Assembly: GCA_002315555.1 (NCBI GenBank)
Contig: DCHF01000055.1
Location: 384,829 to 448,828 of the forward strand
DNA length: 64,000 nucleotides
From: Lachnospiraceae bacterium UBA1759
Lineage (GTDB): Bacteria > Bacillota > Clostridia > Lachnospirales > Lachnospiraceae
Reading direction: 5' to 3'
Positions within the stretch are counted from its first letter, which is position 1, and each line of letters begins with the position of its first letter. The notes beneath the pieces were generated by a model. The model was not told the origin of the DNA. It saw only the letters and a list, made by a program, of their open reading frames with translations, and ran no database searches. Of the stretch, positions 41,001 to 47,791 are shown piece after piece. The translations under genes and the position numbers were made by a program.

Positions 41001-43145
41001 TACACCGTACTTGAAAAGGATATCCTTGCAGGTACGATCGTGAACACCGCAACCGCAACCGGAACCGATCCGAATGGTGATACCACTCAGGATGAGGGTA
41101 AGTGCTCTGATGATACCGATCCGATCGACAACACCTTAGCAGTTACCAAGACCTCTGAGATCTCCGACGGTCATACCGTTGCAGAACTCGGTGATACCAT
41201 CACTTACACCATCACGGTTAAGAACAACGGTAATGTTACGGTAAGCAACATTACTGTAGAAGATGAACTGACCGGCAATACCGGCGATGCTGCACTTGTC
41301 ATCGAAAAGCTGGCTCCGGGCGCATCTGAGTCTGTAGTTGCCAATGTTTACACCGTAACCGAAGCTGATCTTCTTGCAGGCGAGATCAAGAACGTTGCCA
41401 CCGCAACGGGTACCGATCCCAAGGGCAAAGAGACCACTGATGACGGCGAGAAGGAAGATCCGACCGAACAGGCTAAACCGAGCATCTTCGTTGAGAAGAC
41501 CGTGAAGTCCATCGGCGGTGACGCAGACAAGACGAAAGCATCTCTGAATGATGAGATCATCTACGAGATCACTGTAACCAACAACGGTAACCTGACCCTT
41601 ACCGATGTGGAGATCGTCGATGAACTGACCGGTGATACCTTCACCATCAAAGAGCTTGCTCCGAAGGCATCCGAGAAATACACCGTTAAGTACACCGTAC
41701 TTGAAAAGGATATCCTTGCAGGTAAGGTAGTGAACACCGTCACCGTTAAGGGCGAAGATCCGGATAATGATCCGGACAATGATCCGTCTGACGATGATGA
41801 AGTTACGGTCGATACGGACGATGTCGATAATACGATCACCGTCGAGAAGACCTCCAGCGTAGCTGAAGATGAGCCGGTATCTCTCGGCGACACCATCACC
41901 TACACCATTACTGTTAAGAATGACGGCAACGTCACTGTTTCCGGCATCACCGTAGAAGATGAACTGACCGGCAACATCAATGATGATGTTCTTGAAGTCG
42001 GTATCCTGGCTCCGGGCGAAGAGTGGAGCACCACCGTTACCTACAAGGTAACCGAGGAAGACATCGTTGCAGGTGAGATCGTTAACAATGCTGTTGCAAA
42101 GGGCACCGATCCGAACGGCGATGAGACCTCAGACGAGGATGACGTAACGAACGTTACCGATCCGGTCGATGGTTCTTACACCGTTGAAAAGAAGATCGCC
42201 AATGCAAAGAGCGAGTACAAGATCGGCGATACGATCCAGTACACCATCACTGTTACCAACACCGGTAACATTACCAGACACAATGTCGCTGTAACCGATC
42301 AGCTGACCGGAGCAGCAGGCAAGGCTGTCATCGCAGCAAATGATGCATATGTTGTCAGCGGCACCACCGCTACCATCGCAGCACTTGCTCCGGGCGAAAC
42401 CGTTCTGGTAAGCGTTTCTTACAAGGTCGTCAAGGATGATGTCAACAAGACCATCACCAACGTCGCAGTTGCGGAAGCTTCTGAGGACGATCCGACCGAA
42501 GATGAGGATCCTGAACCGACTCCGGATGTACCGGCACAGGTCGAGAAGGATTACGAACTGACCATCCACTATCAGTATGCTGACGGCTCTAAGGCAGCTG
42601 CTGATTACACGCACAGATATCTGGCAGGTGAGACCTTCCGTATCGTCTCTCCGACGATCGACGGTTACACTCCGGATTACAGTGCAGTCAACAGCCCGTC
42701 CAACGGCATGCCGGCTAAGGACCTGACCTTCACCATCGTTTATAAGAAGAATCCGACTCGTGAGACTCCGACCACGGAACCGACCACCGAGGAAGAGACG
42801 ACTGTAGAAGAAACGACGGAAGAGGAAACCACTGTTGAAGAAACAACAGAGGAAGAAACTGTTGAAGAAACCACCGCTCCGGAAGCAGTGATCACTGAGA
42901 CCGAAGACGGCGAATACGATCTGGTCGTCATCGAGGACGAAAAGACCCCGGCAGGTGATGTAGACGCTGATCACAAGTGCTGCATCCTGCACTTCCTGTT
43001 AATGCTGCTGGCAATGATTCTCCTGTGTGTATACACCGACAAGAGAAAGAAATACCAGGAAGACATTCACGAAGCAAAGAAGGTTCTGAAGGAAGCCGGC
43101 ATCGATGTCGATGCAGAAGATCAGACGGAAGGAGGAAATAAGTAA
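35010..43145 (+). CDS. giant surface protein: vWA domain, MBG-like and DUF11-like repeats, non-LPXTG membrane anchor
   Basis: A 2711-residue surface protein. An N-terminal signal/anchor helix (about 7-26) is followed by a von Willebrand A domain whose MIDAS is D143-R-S-G-S. It is interrupted by two Cys/His-rich copies (C151-C163 and C202-C215). Residues 614-1230 hold about seven MBG-like beta repeats (KPYNGAAQ, KVYDGTEL and so on). Residues 1231-2511 hold one divergent and ten clear DUF11-like repeats of about 115 residues (SLGDTITYTITVTNxGNVT). A MucBP-like module (2512-2579), a Thr/Glu-rich stalk and a C-terminal helix with HKCCILHFLLM (C2657, C2658) then a basic tail complete it. It has no LPXTG. 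The stop overlaps the next ATG (TAATG). It is probably an adhesin. Confidence 0.9.
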   Translation: MSKRLKIMLAVVLSTILTVSGVVVASRGTETLKANESLVPAVKTSEAEVPVVVDDAGSSDSGSPDAVKDGEYTGENWGVGGNGIIYYDANGKVVENEADAAFSLSKRAEKTSDNHYDVTLQFVTKTTTTTTQPGAAATVLVIDRSGSMGYCAECGKTTHVEGCKYYQQQVPVDNSVKEEQKTEHSKWVRVNGRWTTETYMACEYCDQETTHSRSCKYYQQQASVDNSVKSEQTRLAAAKTAAISFLNSYRGDKFPYATGLGRYVALVSYSSKGSVTQTWVDVSTQSGYDAMVSKINGLSADGGTNTDDGLYQASTCLDNATVKSIAASMKNVVLLTDGIPTYSRNSSDGGTTCNQTEYNDTVKTATSVKSKATLYTVCFGAQNDIVLNNESCGDFLKNKIASSTDKAYNADNADQLAAAFAAITQTIVSGLNGEGTTITDPIPSGVTIDASSIAGGAYADSTWSLGQPVVTTEGNVTYYTYTITYSVTIDADAEGFNDSEYHPINGKTILNFPDGTTTPSMEFPVPGVTGKTTLYKVVFNRGANGTFTGDDAEKTEIVYDEIKANEATPAYPEVVADEDHYFTGWDYERADLVKNNANIVDGVITFTAQYAEKTTVTIKGETATKPYNGAAQAIDGITVTGLPEGAELSGVTYAAAGTNASNNAYAGSFTNKTPKVMQNGKDITDHFKYEYVTGSLTITPVTLTITTPSDKKVYDGTELAAAGTISGFVADEGSKVTFKTGAEVTEIVNVSDTAEKNNTYELDWNGVVSTNYTIVEDLGTLTITPAPVTVKIVGAITNAKYDKEEHTASGYTVSIEDATGLYTEKDFSIAEGTKTSVSRVQYGQENMGLSDKKFTNNNTNFDVTFDVTDGYVKITKEAQVTVQIKGNAKTYTYNGEEQTVTGYEIIGISNDKYSEDDFKFTGTASAARTDVGTTPMGLTADMFEDTNGNFDSVTFEIISDGSVTINPLAVTVTVEGNSDEQVYNGSEQSVSGYEVKEISSSLYTADDFSGPAQDAEEATAARTEVGTTTMTLAAADFANTNESGNFTVTFNVTPGSMTIKPVTEEVVVEIVGNSDKKDYDGKELKVEGYTVKSISNDLYTESNISYVGTDAAKVAAQTNVGTDTMALAASDFENASANFTNVKFVVTPGKAVVEPLAVTVTANDNSKKYGEADPTLDAKVETLIGEDSISYDVKRVEGELVGTYTINVTGAEDQGNYKVSYVPGIFTITEPTDPSKVINKDHEGTGFNLGEKVEFSIVVKNIYNQEVVATVEEQDGVTIQPGNGYTVENGKAVATMAAGAEITVTAVYEKITEEDILAGEYVNNATVKFSVSDTEYKADDTAETAKEGAALSVEKTVKSIGGDEDKKTASLGDIITYTIEVTNIGNVTVKNITVEDELTGNTGDKALEVGTLAPGASEKVEATYTVTEDDILAGKIANTATAKGTAPNGDETEGNAEVSNDTDPVKKELVVEKTVKSIGGKADKEKASLNDEIIYEITVTNNGNVTVKDITVEDVLTGDKSLEVGTLAPGASKTVKTSAYKVTENDILAGEIKNTATATGTASNGEETKGEGDVTTETDDVDNSIEVTKKSNVDGVAKFGDTIAYTITVKNIGNVTISNVTVDDEKAGVKGKAIAGDIKPDESKSITVTYVVTEEDVLAGKIVNTATAKGSDPNGDTTKDDGTKEDPTEKAAPSLFVEKTSDVEGTASLGDTITYTIKVTNNGNVTVTDITVEDELTGNTGDKALEVGTLAPRKSMEVTATYVVTEEDIVAGKITNVATAKGSDPNGKDVEKDGTVENNTDTVDTTIEVVKTVKSIGGKADKKMASLNDEIVYEITVTNNGNVTMTNIKVEDELTGNTGDKALVIEELAPGKSETVETAAYVVTEADILAGSIKNVVTVKGEDPDNDPDNDPEGEADVDVPTDEVSNKISVEKTSDVEEGKTVSLGDTITYTITVTNEGNVTIANIKVEDTLTGNTGDDVIVIDELAPKAFKEYTVQYTVLEKDILAGTIVNTATATGTDPNGDTTQDEGKCSDDTDPIDNTLAVTKTSEISDGHTVAELGDTITYTITVKNNGNVTVSNITVEDELTGNTGDAALVIEKLAPGASESVVANVYTVTEADLLAGEIKNVATATGTDPKGKETTDDGEKEDPTEQAKPSIFVEKTVKSIGGDADKTKASLNDEIIYEITVTNNGNLTLTDVEIVDELTGDTFTIKELAPKASEKYTVKYTVLEKDILAGKVVNTVTVKGEDPDNDPDNDPSDDDEVTVDTDDVDNTITVEKTSSVAEDEPVSLGDTITYTITVKNDGNVTVSGITVEDELTGNINDDVLEVGILAPGEEWSTTVTYKVTEEDIVAGEIVNNAVAKGTDPNGDETSDEDDVTNVTDPVDGSYTVEKKIANAKSEYKIGDTIQYTITVTNTGNITRHNVAVTDQLTGAAGKAVIAANDAYVVSGTTATIAALAPGETVLVSVSYKVVKDDVNKTITNVAVAEASEDDPTEDEDPEPTPDVPAQVEKDYELTIHYQYADGSKAAADYTHRYLAGETFRIVSPTIDGYTPDYSAVNSPSNGMPAKDLTFTIVYKKNPTRETPTTEPTTEEETTVEETTEEETTVEETTEEETVEETTAPEAVITETEDGEYDLVVIEDEKTPAGDVDADHKCCILHFLLMLLAMILLCVYTDKRKKYQEDIHEAKKVLKEAGIDVDAEDQTEGGNK
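35460..35700 (+). repeat. duplicated Cys/His module inside the vWA domain
   Basis: Two related copies begin at 35460 and 35613. The first encodes C-x2-C-x4-H-x3-C then KYYQQQ and VDNSVK; the second encodes C-x2-C-x5-H-x3-C with the same KYYQQQ and VDNSVK. The pattern looks like a duplicated zinc-knuckle placed directly after the MIDAS loop. Confidence 0.75.
39058..42540 (+). repeat. ten tandem DUF11-like repeats (about 340 nt each)
   Basis: Ten in-frame units start near 39058, 39412, 39763, 40093, 40429, 40795, 41134, 41482, 41836 and 42172. Many share near-identical DNA, for example ACCGGCAATACCGG and the codons for EDELTGNTGD, and the KSIGG start appears in four units. Such repeats recombine easily and cause length variation and assembly errors. 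Confidence 0.85.
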
Positions 43146-43345
43146 TGGAAGCTTTATTTACATGGGTCCACGAAACACTTGGAATGTGCTTTTACACTTT
43201 ACCGGCTCTTTTGACCGGCCTCGCAATGGTCATCATTGGCCTCGTCCACTGGCGCAATCAGAAAAAGCGCGAAGACGATTTCAAGGATGAAACGAAGAAT
43301 GCTGAAAACGGTGAGGGTGCTCCGGCACCCGAAGCCGCTGAGTGA
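43145..43345 (+). CDS. small membrane protein S1 of the surface cassette, copy 1 (YTLP type)
   Basis: A 66-residue protein whose ATG overlaps the giant protein stop as TAATG. It has a short amphipathic start (MEALFTWVHETLGM), one hydrophobic helix (about residues 17-37) and a charged cytoplasmic tail. It is clearly homologous to the 55-residue product at 47303: both share MEALF-x-WVH-x-TLGM-x-FYTLP and a KRE-x-x-F tail. The family is unknown to me. Strict linkage and translational coupling to a surface protein gene imply a role in its export, anchoring or quality control. Confidence 0.85.
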   Translation: MEALFTWVHETLGMCFYTLPALLTGLAMVIIGLVHWRNQKKREDDFKDETKNAENGEGAPAPEAAE

Positions 43346-43376
43346 CTGAAAGCAAAGGAATAAGGAGGAACGACAA

Positions 43377-43595
43377 ATGACATATTTATTTGAACATACA
43401 GCCTTTGGATTTTGCTGGTGGGATCTTGTAGCACTTCTTGTGGTGCTCGGCGTGATTCTCGTCATGGTCATCAAGCTCCGTAATCAGAAAAAGGAGCTGA
43501 AGAAGCTGGAGGACATCCTGGCCGATGCAGCCAAGACCGAAGCTGCCGCACAGAAGGCAGCGGAAGAACTTCAGACTACGGAAACACAGATCTGA
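43377..43595 (+). CDS. small membrane protein S2 of the surface cassette, copy 1 (FCWWDLVALLV type)
   Basis: A 72-residue protein with one membrane helix (about residues 14-32) preceded by FGFCWWDL and followed by a basic, then coiled-coil-like tail (RNQKKELKKLEDIL). It is homologous to the 61-residue protein at 47481: both begin MTYL, share GFCWWDLVALLV and continue with K-x-R-x-QKK. It follows S1 after 31 nt behind GGAGG and precedes a strong terminator. Function is unknown; the conserved Cys-Trp-Trp at the membrane edge may contact the surface protein anchor, which is inference. Confidence 0.85.
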   Translation: MTYLFEHTAFGFCWWDLVALLVVLGVILVMVIKLRNQKKELKKLEDILADAAKTEAAAQKAAEELQTTETQI

Positions 43596-43610
43596 TAAGT
43601 TCATAAACAG

Positions 43611-43646
43611 AAAAACGGCCGCCGGCATTGCCCGGCGGCTGTTTTT
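43611..43646 (+). terminator. terminator after the first surface cassette
   Basis: A 15-position stem (43611-43625 and 43632-43646, one G-U pair) with a 6-nt loop and T5, 16 nt after the S2 stop. Confidence 0.88.
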
Positions 43647-43647
43647 G

Positions 43648-43711
43648 TCACTTGAAATATCCGTGAACGAACCCGGTTTTATCACTTGAAATCTCCGAAA
43701 AACGAAACCGG
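43648..43711. repeat. imperfect 34-nt-period direct repeat in the intergenic region
   Basis: TCACTTGAAAT occurs at 43648 and 43682, each followed by a similar CTCCG/ATCCG and CCCGG/ACCGG stretch. The gap 43596-43930 otherwise holds the terminator above and an AT-rich stretch (43790-43870) that probably contains the promoter for the next genes, with TATAAG near 43866 and no clear -35. Confidence 0.5.
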
Positions 43712-43930
43712 ATCGGAGAGGCAAGAGCCGCTGCGCGGGATCTTCCGGGCGTTCGGAAACAGAGGGGGCCTCCGGCAGTGAAAAGATGTTTCTAAAATGT
43801 TAAAAAAGTGTTATAAATGCTCGATTCTTGGACCTTTAGCCGTGAAAATTCCGTCTTTATTAGTATAAGAAACATGAAACAAAACGGCGGTAAAATCGCC
43901 GGATCACCCGATAAAAGTGAGGTTTAAAAA

Positions 43931-44347
43931 ATGAGCAGAAAAGTTGAAATTGCGATTGCTACCGTTCTGGCACTTACCCTGGCAGTGATCCTTTCCGTGA
44001 AGATCACCGGCAACATTCTGAAAGCTACGGAGGACGACAGTGTCACGTTCGAAACACAGGACACCATCACCTCGATCAGTGAGATTCAGGTGGAGGAACC
44101 GGAGGTTGAAAAGCGTGTTGTTGTCACAACCAGTCTGGACGGAGCTGAAAGCGTCGAGCTTGGCATGCAGGTGACGTTATATGCAAATCTTTACGGTTAT
44201 GAAGGCGATGACTTTGTAATCACCTGGCAGCGTTCCCTGGACGGTGTAAACTGGGAAAGCATTGAAGACCTGAACGCGCGTACCTATACCTTCACGCTGG
44301 ATGAGGACAATTATATGTATCTCTGGCGCGCGGAAGTAGCAGACTGA
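43931..44347 (+). CDS. single-pass surface protein with Ig-like domain
   Basis: A 138-residue protein with an N-terminal signal/anchor helix (about residues 6-28), like that of the giant protein, and one extracytoplasmic beta-sandwich domain ending in ITWQRSLDGVNWESIEDLNARTYTF, an Ig-like pattern common in bacterial surface proteins. It has a weak ribosome binding site (AGTGAGG) and is 22 nt before the second large surface gene. It is probably a small partner or pilus-like subunit of that protein. No named family was recognised. Confidence 0.78.
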   Translation: MSRKVEIAIATVLALTLAVILSVKITGNILKATEDDSVTFETQDTITSISEIQVEEPEVEKRVVVTTSLDGAESVELGMQVTLYANLYGYEGDDFVITWQRSLDGVNWESIEDLNARTYTFTLDEDNYMYLWRAEVAD

Positions 44348-44369
44348 TTCGGAAAGGATGGGACAGAAT

Positions 44370-47303
44370 ATGAAGAAATTCGGTAAGAAAGCTTTATCTT
44401 TTGTTGTGGCATCGGCTATGGTGTTCACCCTGCTTCCGACCACGGCTGCAGCGAAGAACGATAAGAAGGATTCCGGAAATGTCATTTCCAACATCGTCGG
44501 ATTTGTGCTGGGTGGAGGTTCCTCACAGAACAACAAGGACAATGACAATAAGAATGTTAACGGTAAGGCACCGGAAAACAACAGCGGTCAGAGCAATAAA
44601 AATAACAAGGATGAAGCTGCATCCGGCATCGTTTTCAAATTCTATGAAGAGTCTGATTCCAGCGTAAGTGTCGGTCTGCAGAACGGTATCAAGTTCACTG
44701 TGGATCTGATCGATGAAAAGGGCAACAACATTGCGCTGACCAAGGACCAGATCGCAAAGATCCCGGAGACCGTGTCGTTCGATACGAACTATGTGGCCAT
44801 CACCGCAGATACGTTCAACGTCATCGACCTGGAAGGCTACACCTTCTCCAAGGCTCTGGCGTATTTCTACTGGGAAGGTGACTTCAAAGGCACCAAGTAT
44901 GCCGCATATTCCTTCACGAATTTCGGCTACGACCCGGGTTACGCGACCAGCAACTACATCGGCTACACGAGCGAATACAACTCCGTAGGCGACGGTACCT
45001 TCGGCAAGGACTCCACCGGCACCGGCACGTTCTGGTACCAGGAGAACGGCACGCTGCATCTTGTTTATTACAAGGTCGCAAAGAATGCGCCGAAGACGAT
45101 CTATCATGTAAATAACGCCGCAGGCACGCTTTATACCGAAAACGACAGCGTGGACTGGGCCGATCGGAATTATGTTTATTACGCTGCGGATAAGACCGCG
45201 ACCTATACCGAAGCTTATATGGAAAACGCATTCAGTGATGAAGGCGAGTTCCTTGGCTGGTATGAAGACGCCGCATGCACCAGGGCTGTTTCTGCAGACT
45301 TCTTTGAAAAGCCGGTGACCGCAGACGTGCATGTATACGCGAAGTGGGTACAGCCGGAGCATTCCGTACAGTACTCCTGGGAGGATCTCCCGGAGGAGAC
45401 TCTGTATGATGCGGACGGAAACGTTGTTGTTCCGACCCTTCCGGCCGATATTACCGGCCTGATCCTGAACGATTCCTACACCGTTGACACGAACTATACC
45501 TCTCAGACCGTGCTTTATACACAGGATGAGTACGGCAACAAGAACAGTGAAGTGACCTTCAGCGGTTGGACCGATCCGAACAATGCCGTTATGGGTAAGG
45601 AAGATGTTCCCGTGACCGGTACCTGGACCAGGACCGCGCTTGATGTCGCGACCTGGAAGGTTACCTATTCCTGGACCGGCGCACCGGCGGGCGCAGTGCT
45701 TCCGGTCGATACCAGAGATTACATCAATAACGAAGAAGTGACCATCGACGCTGCCTATGATTCATCCTCCAAGGTCGATACCTATGATGAATACGGCAAT
45801 GTCAACGGCACCTACACCTTCTCCGGTTGGTCTGCCATCGGTAAGATCCACAGGGATGAGACTGTGACCGGCACCTGGACTTATACCGAAAAGAGCGTTG
45901 CAGAGCACAAGGTCATCTATTCCTGGTCCGGCGATGTTCCGTCCGGTGTGACACTGCCCGAAGGCGGCAGCTATGTAAAGAATGAGCCGTATACCATCGA
46001 CAGCAAGTACGCGGCAAATTATACCGTAAACAAGACCTCTCTGTTCGGCAATCTGAAGGGGCAGTACGTTTTCAGCGGCTGGAGCCTTACCGGCGAGCAG
46101 AAGATGGGCACGTCCGATGTTACCGTGACCGGTACCTGGACCTACAATGACGATCCGGAATTTAAGCTCTACAATGTGACTTACTCCTGGACCGGACTTC
46201 CGGATGAGACTTTGTACGATGCAGACGGTAATATCGTCGTTCCGGAGCTTCCGGCAACGATGACCGGCCTGGAAAGCGGCCAGACTTATACCGTTGACTC
46301 CAGAATGACCGGCATGGTCGTTTACACGCATGCCGCAAACGGCAATGTCAACGCATCCTACACCCTGGGAAGCTGGGGACAGGAATACGGCACCATTGCC
46401 AAGAAGGATGTCAAGCTTACCGCAGAATGGACCAAGAAAGTCGCAACCTACACCATCACGATCCACTTTGTCGATGACAAGACCGGTGAGAAGGTTGCCG
46501 AAGACCACGTTGAGACCTTTGAAGTCGGTTCCGATTACAAATACGCGACCCCGAAGGTAGACGGTTATAAGCAGGAGTACGATTACGTCGTTGATCCGGA
46601 AGGTAATATGCCGGCGGAAGACGTTGAGATCACCATTAAGTATACCAAGATCGAGCCGGAAACTCCGACGGAAGAATCCACGACGGAAGAGACCAGCGAG
46701 TCCACGACGGAAGAGACCAGCGAGTCCACGACGGAAGAAACCAGCGAATCCACGACGGAAGAGACCGGCCAATCCACGACGGAAGAGACCAGCGAATCCA
46801 CGACGGAAGAAACCGGCGAATCCACGACGGAAGAGACCAGCGAATCCACGACCGGGGAGACCAGCACCGAGGCTTCTTCCGAGTCTACGGAATCCAAGGC
46901 CGAAGAAACCACCACCGCAGCAACCACTGCATCCGAAACCACTGCTGAAACCACAGCAGTCGCTGAAAGCGAAGCTGCTGCTGAAACCGAAGCTGCCGCT
47001 GAAACCGAAGCTGCCGCTGAGACGGAAGCTGCTGATACGGAAGAAGAGCCCTCTGTCGGTACCTTTGTCAAGCAGGAGGACGGTTCCTTCGATATGATGG
47101 ATGTTGAAGAAGAGGAGGCTCCGGCCGGTCTTCTGAACCTTGGCCACAAGGATTGCATGCTGCATTTCCTGTTCGCTTTTGCTGCAATGATGATCCTGTT
47201 CTTCTACAGTGATTCCAGAAGAAAGAACCAGGAGAAGATCCATGAACTGAAGGAGACCCTGGCAGAGACCAAGAGGATGTTCGGAAAGGGAGGTAAGCAG
47301 TAA
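44370..47303 (+). CDS. large surface protein: SHIRT-like repeats, MucBP-like module, Ser/Thr/Glu stalk, non-LPXTG anchor
   Basis: A 977-residue surface protein. A classic signal peptide ends near AAA-KNDKK (residue 27-28). After a unique N-terminal domain (about 85-260), a Listeria-Bacteroides (Flg_new) repeat with FLGWYEDAACTRAV lies near 265-330. Four SHIRT-like repeats follow (about 330-690; VTYSWTG...TFSGW...VTGTW). Then come a MucBP-like module (about 691-761), a STTEETSE repeat stalk (about 770-890) and a C-terminal helix with HKDCMLHFLFAFAAM. The anchor matches that of the giant protein. The ATG at 44370 is preferred over 44358 because it gives a normal signal peptide and RBS. Its stop overlaps the S1 start as TAATG. 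Confidence 0.88.
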   Translation: MKKFGKKALSFVVASAMVFTLLPTTAAAKNDKKDSGNVISNIVGFVLGGGSSQNNKDNDNKNVNGKAPENNSGQSNKNNKDEAASGIVFKFYEESDSSVSVGLQNGIKFTVDLIDEKGNNIALTKDQIAKIPETVSFDTNYVAITADTFNVIDLEGYTFSKALAYFYWEGDFKGTKYAAYSFTNFGYDPGYATSNYIGYTSEYNSVGDGTFGKDSTGTGTFWYQENGTLHLVYYKVAKNAPKTIYHVNNAAGTLYTENDSVDWADRNYVYYAADKTATYTEAYMENAFSDEGEFLGWYEDAACTRAVSADFFEKPVTADVHVYAKWVQPEHSVQYSWEDLPEETLYDADGNVVVPTLPADITGLILNDSYTVDTNYTSQTVLYTQDEYGNKNSEVTFSGWTDPNNAVMGKEDVPVTGTWTRTALDVATWKVTYSWTGAPAGAVLPVDTRDYINNEEVTIDAAYDSSSKVDTYDEYGNVNGTYTFSGWSAIGKIHRDETVTGTWTYTEKSVAEHKVIYSWSGDVPSGVTLPEGGSYVKNEPYTIDSKYAANYTVNKTSLFGNLKGQYVFSGWSLTGEQKMGTSDVTVTGTWTYNDDPEFKLYNVTYSWTGLPDETLYDADGNIVVPELPATMTGLESGQTYTVDSRMTGMVVYTHAANGNVNASYTLGSWGQEYGTIAKKDVKLTAEWTKKVATYTITIHFVDDKTGEKVAEDHVETFEVGSDYKYATPKVDGYKQEYDYVVDPEGNMPAEDVEITIKYTKIEPETPTEESTTEETSESTTEETSESTTEETSESTTEETGQSTTEETSESTTEETGESTTEETSESTTGETSTEASSESTESKAEETTTAATTASETTAETTAVAESEAAAETEAAAETEAAAETEAADTEEEPSVGTFVKQEDGSFDMMDVEEEEAPAGLLNLGHKDCMLHFLFAFAAMMILFFYSDSRRKNQEKIHELKETLAETKRMFGKGGKQ
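46677..46868 (+). repeat. 24-nt tandem repeat, eight copies (STTEETSE)
   Basis: Eight in-frame 24-nt units starting TCCACGACGGAAGA encode STTEETSE-like octapeptides. Copies differ by a few bases, and the last is diverged (CCGGGG). It forms the Ser/Thr/Glu-rich stalk, and copy number is expected to vary by slippage. Confidence 0.92.
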
Positions 47304-47470
47304 TGGAAGCATTATTCGACTGGGTACATAACACGCTCGGTATGCATTTTTACACGCTGCCGATGCTCATCGCCGGCTTTGTCATGCTGCTCACCGGCAT
47401 TCTGCACCAGAATAAGCAGAATAAGCGTGAAAAAGAATTTGAAGAAAAAATGAATCAGGAAAACGAATAA
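47303..47470 (+). CDS. small membrane protein S1 of the surface cassette, copy 2 (YTLP type)
   Basis: A 55-residue protein, MEALFDWVHNTLGMHFYTLP then a hydrophobic helix and a KREKEF charged tail. The ATG overlaps the preceding stop as TAATG, exactly as in copy 1. Compared with copy 1 it has His in place of Cys before FYTLP, and a shorter tail. The conservation of sequence and coupling between copies argues that it is a real gene despite its size. Confidence 0.85.
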   Translation: MEALFDWVHNTLGMHFYTLPMLIAGFVMLLTGILHQNKQNKREKEFEEKMNQENE

Positions 47471-47480
47471 GGAGGAAAAC

Positions 47481-47666
47481 ATGACATATCTTGTCGATCA
47501 TTCATCACTGGGCTTTTGCTGGTGGGATCTCGTGGCACTCCTTGTACTCGTCGGAGTGATCGTAGTCTTCATCGTGAAGACCCGTCAGCAGAAAAAACTC
47601 ATTCAGGAACTGGAAAATGAGATCTCTTCTCTCAGCGCCGAGGAAGTTGTTGAAAAAGAAGAGTAA
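47481..47666 (+). CDS. small membrane protein S2 of the surface cassette, copy 2 (FCWWDLVALLV type)
   Basis: A 61-residue protein: MTYLVDHSSLGFCWWDLVALL, one helix (about residues 14-34), then KTRQQKK and a short acidic coiled-coil-like tail. It begins 10 nt after S1 behind a GGAGG site and is the last gene before a hairpin. The FCWWDLVALLV block is identical to copy 1 while the tails differ, so the membrane part is the constrained part. Confidence 0.85.
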   Translation: MTYLVDHSSLGFCWWDLVALLVLVGVIVVFIVKTRQQKKLIQELENEISSLSAEEVVEKEE

Positions 47667-47693
47667 GTAAAAACTGAACCATACGATCCCAAA

Positions 47694-47721
47694 AGAGGCC
47701 CGGTCTTTGGAACGGGCCTCT
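47694..47721 (+). terminator. terminator after the second surface cassette
   Basis: A 9-bp perfect stem (47694-47702 and 47713-47721) with a 10-nt loop, followed by a short TAATTTATG tract. Moderate strength. Confidence 0.7.
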
Positions 47722-47730
47722 AATTTATGT

Positions 47731-47759
47731 TTTACATATCGGCGGGTTCGTACTATAGT
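47731..47759 (+). promoter_or_regulatory. sigma-A promoter for the GH36-lepB operon
   Basis: TTTACA, a 17-nt spacer, then TATAGT, 32 nt before the GH36 start. It separates this operon from the surface cassette. Confidence 0.68.
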
Positions 47760-47791
47760 AGGAGTAGAACACGGTTTTGAAAGGACATTCC

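Noticed and set aside
39058..42540. Tandem repeats considered as a CRISPR array
   Set aside because: Repeats are about 340 nt, in frame, and lack short repeats with unique spacers; they encode protein domains.
42750..43145. LPXTG-type sortase signal at the C-terminus of the giant protein
   Set aside because: No LPXTG or related pentapeptide before the helix; the tail after the helix is long and charged, unlike a sortase signal.
45762..47312. 516-codon antisense ORF, opposite the second surface protein gene
   Set aside because: Antisense frame kept open by the repetitive codon pattern; composition is highly biased (GFAGFFRRG-like repeats) and there is no RBS.
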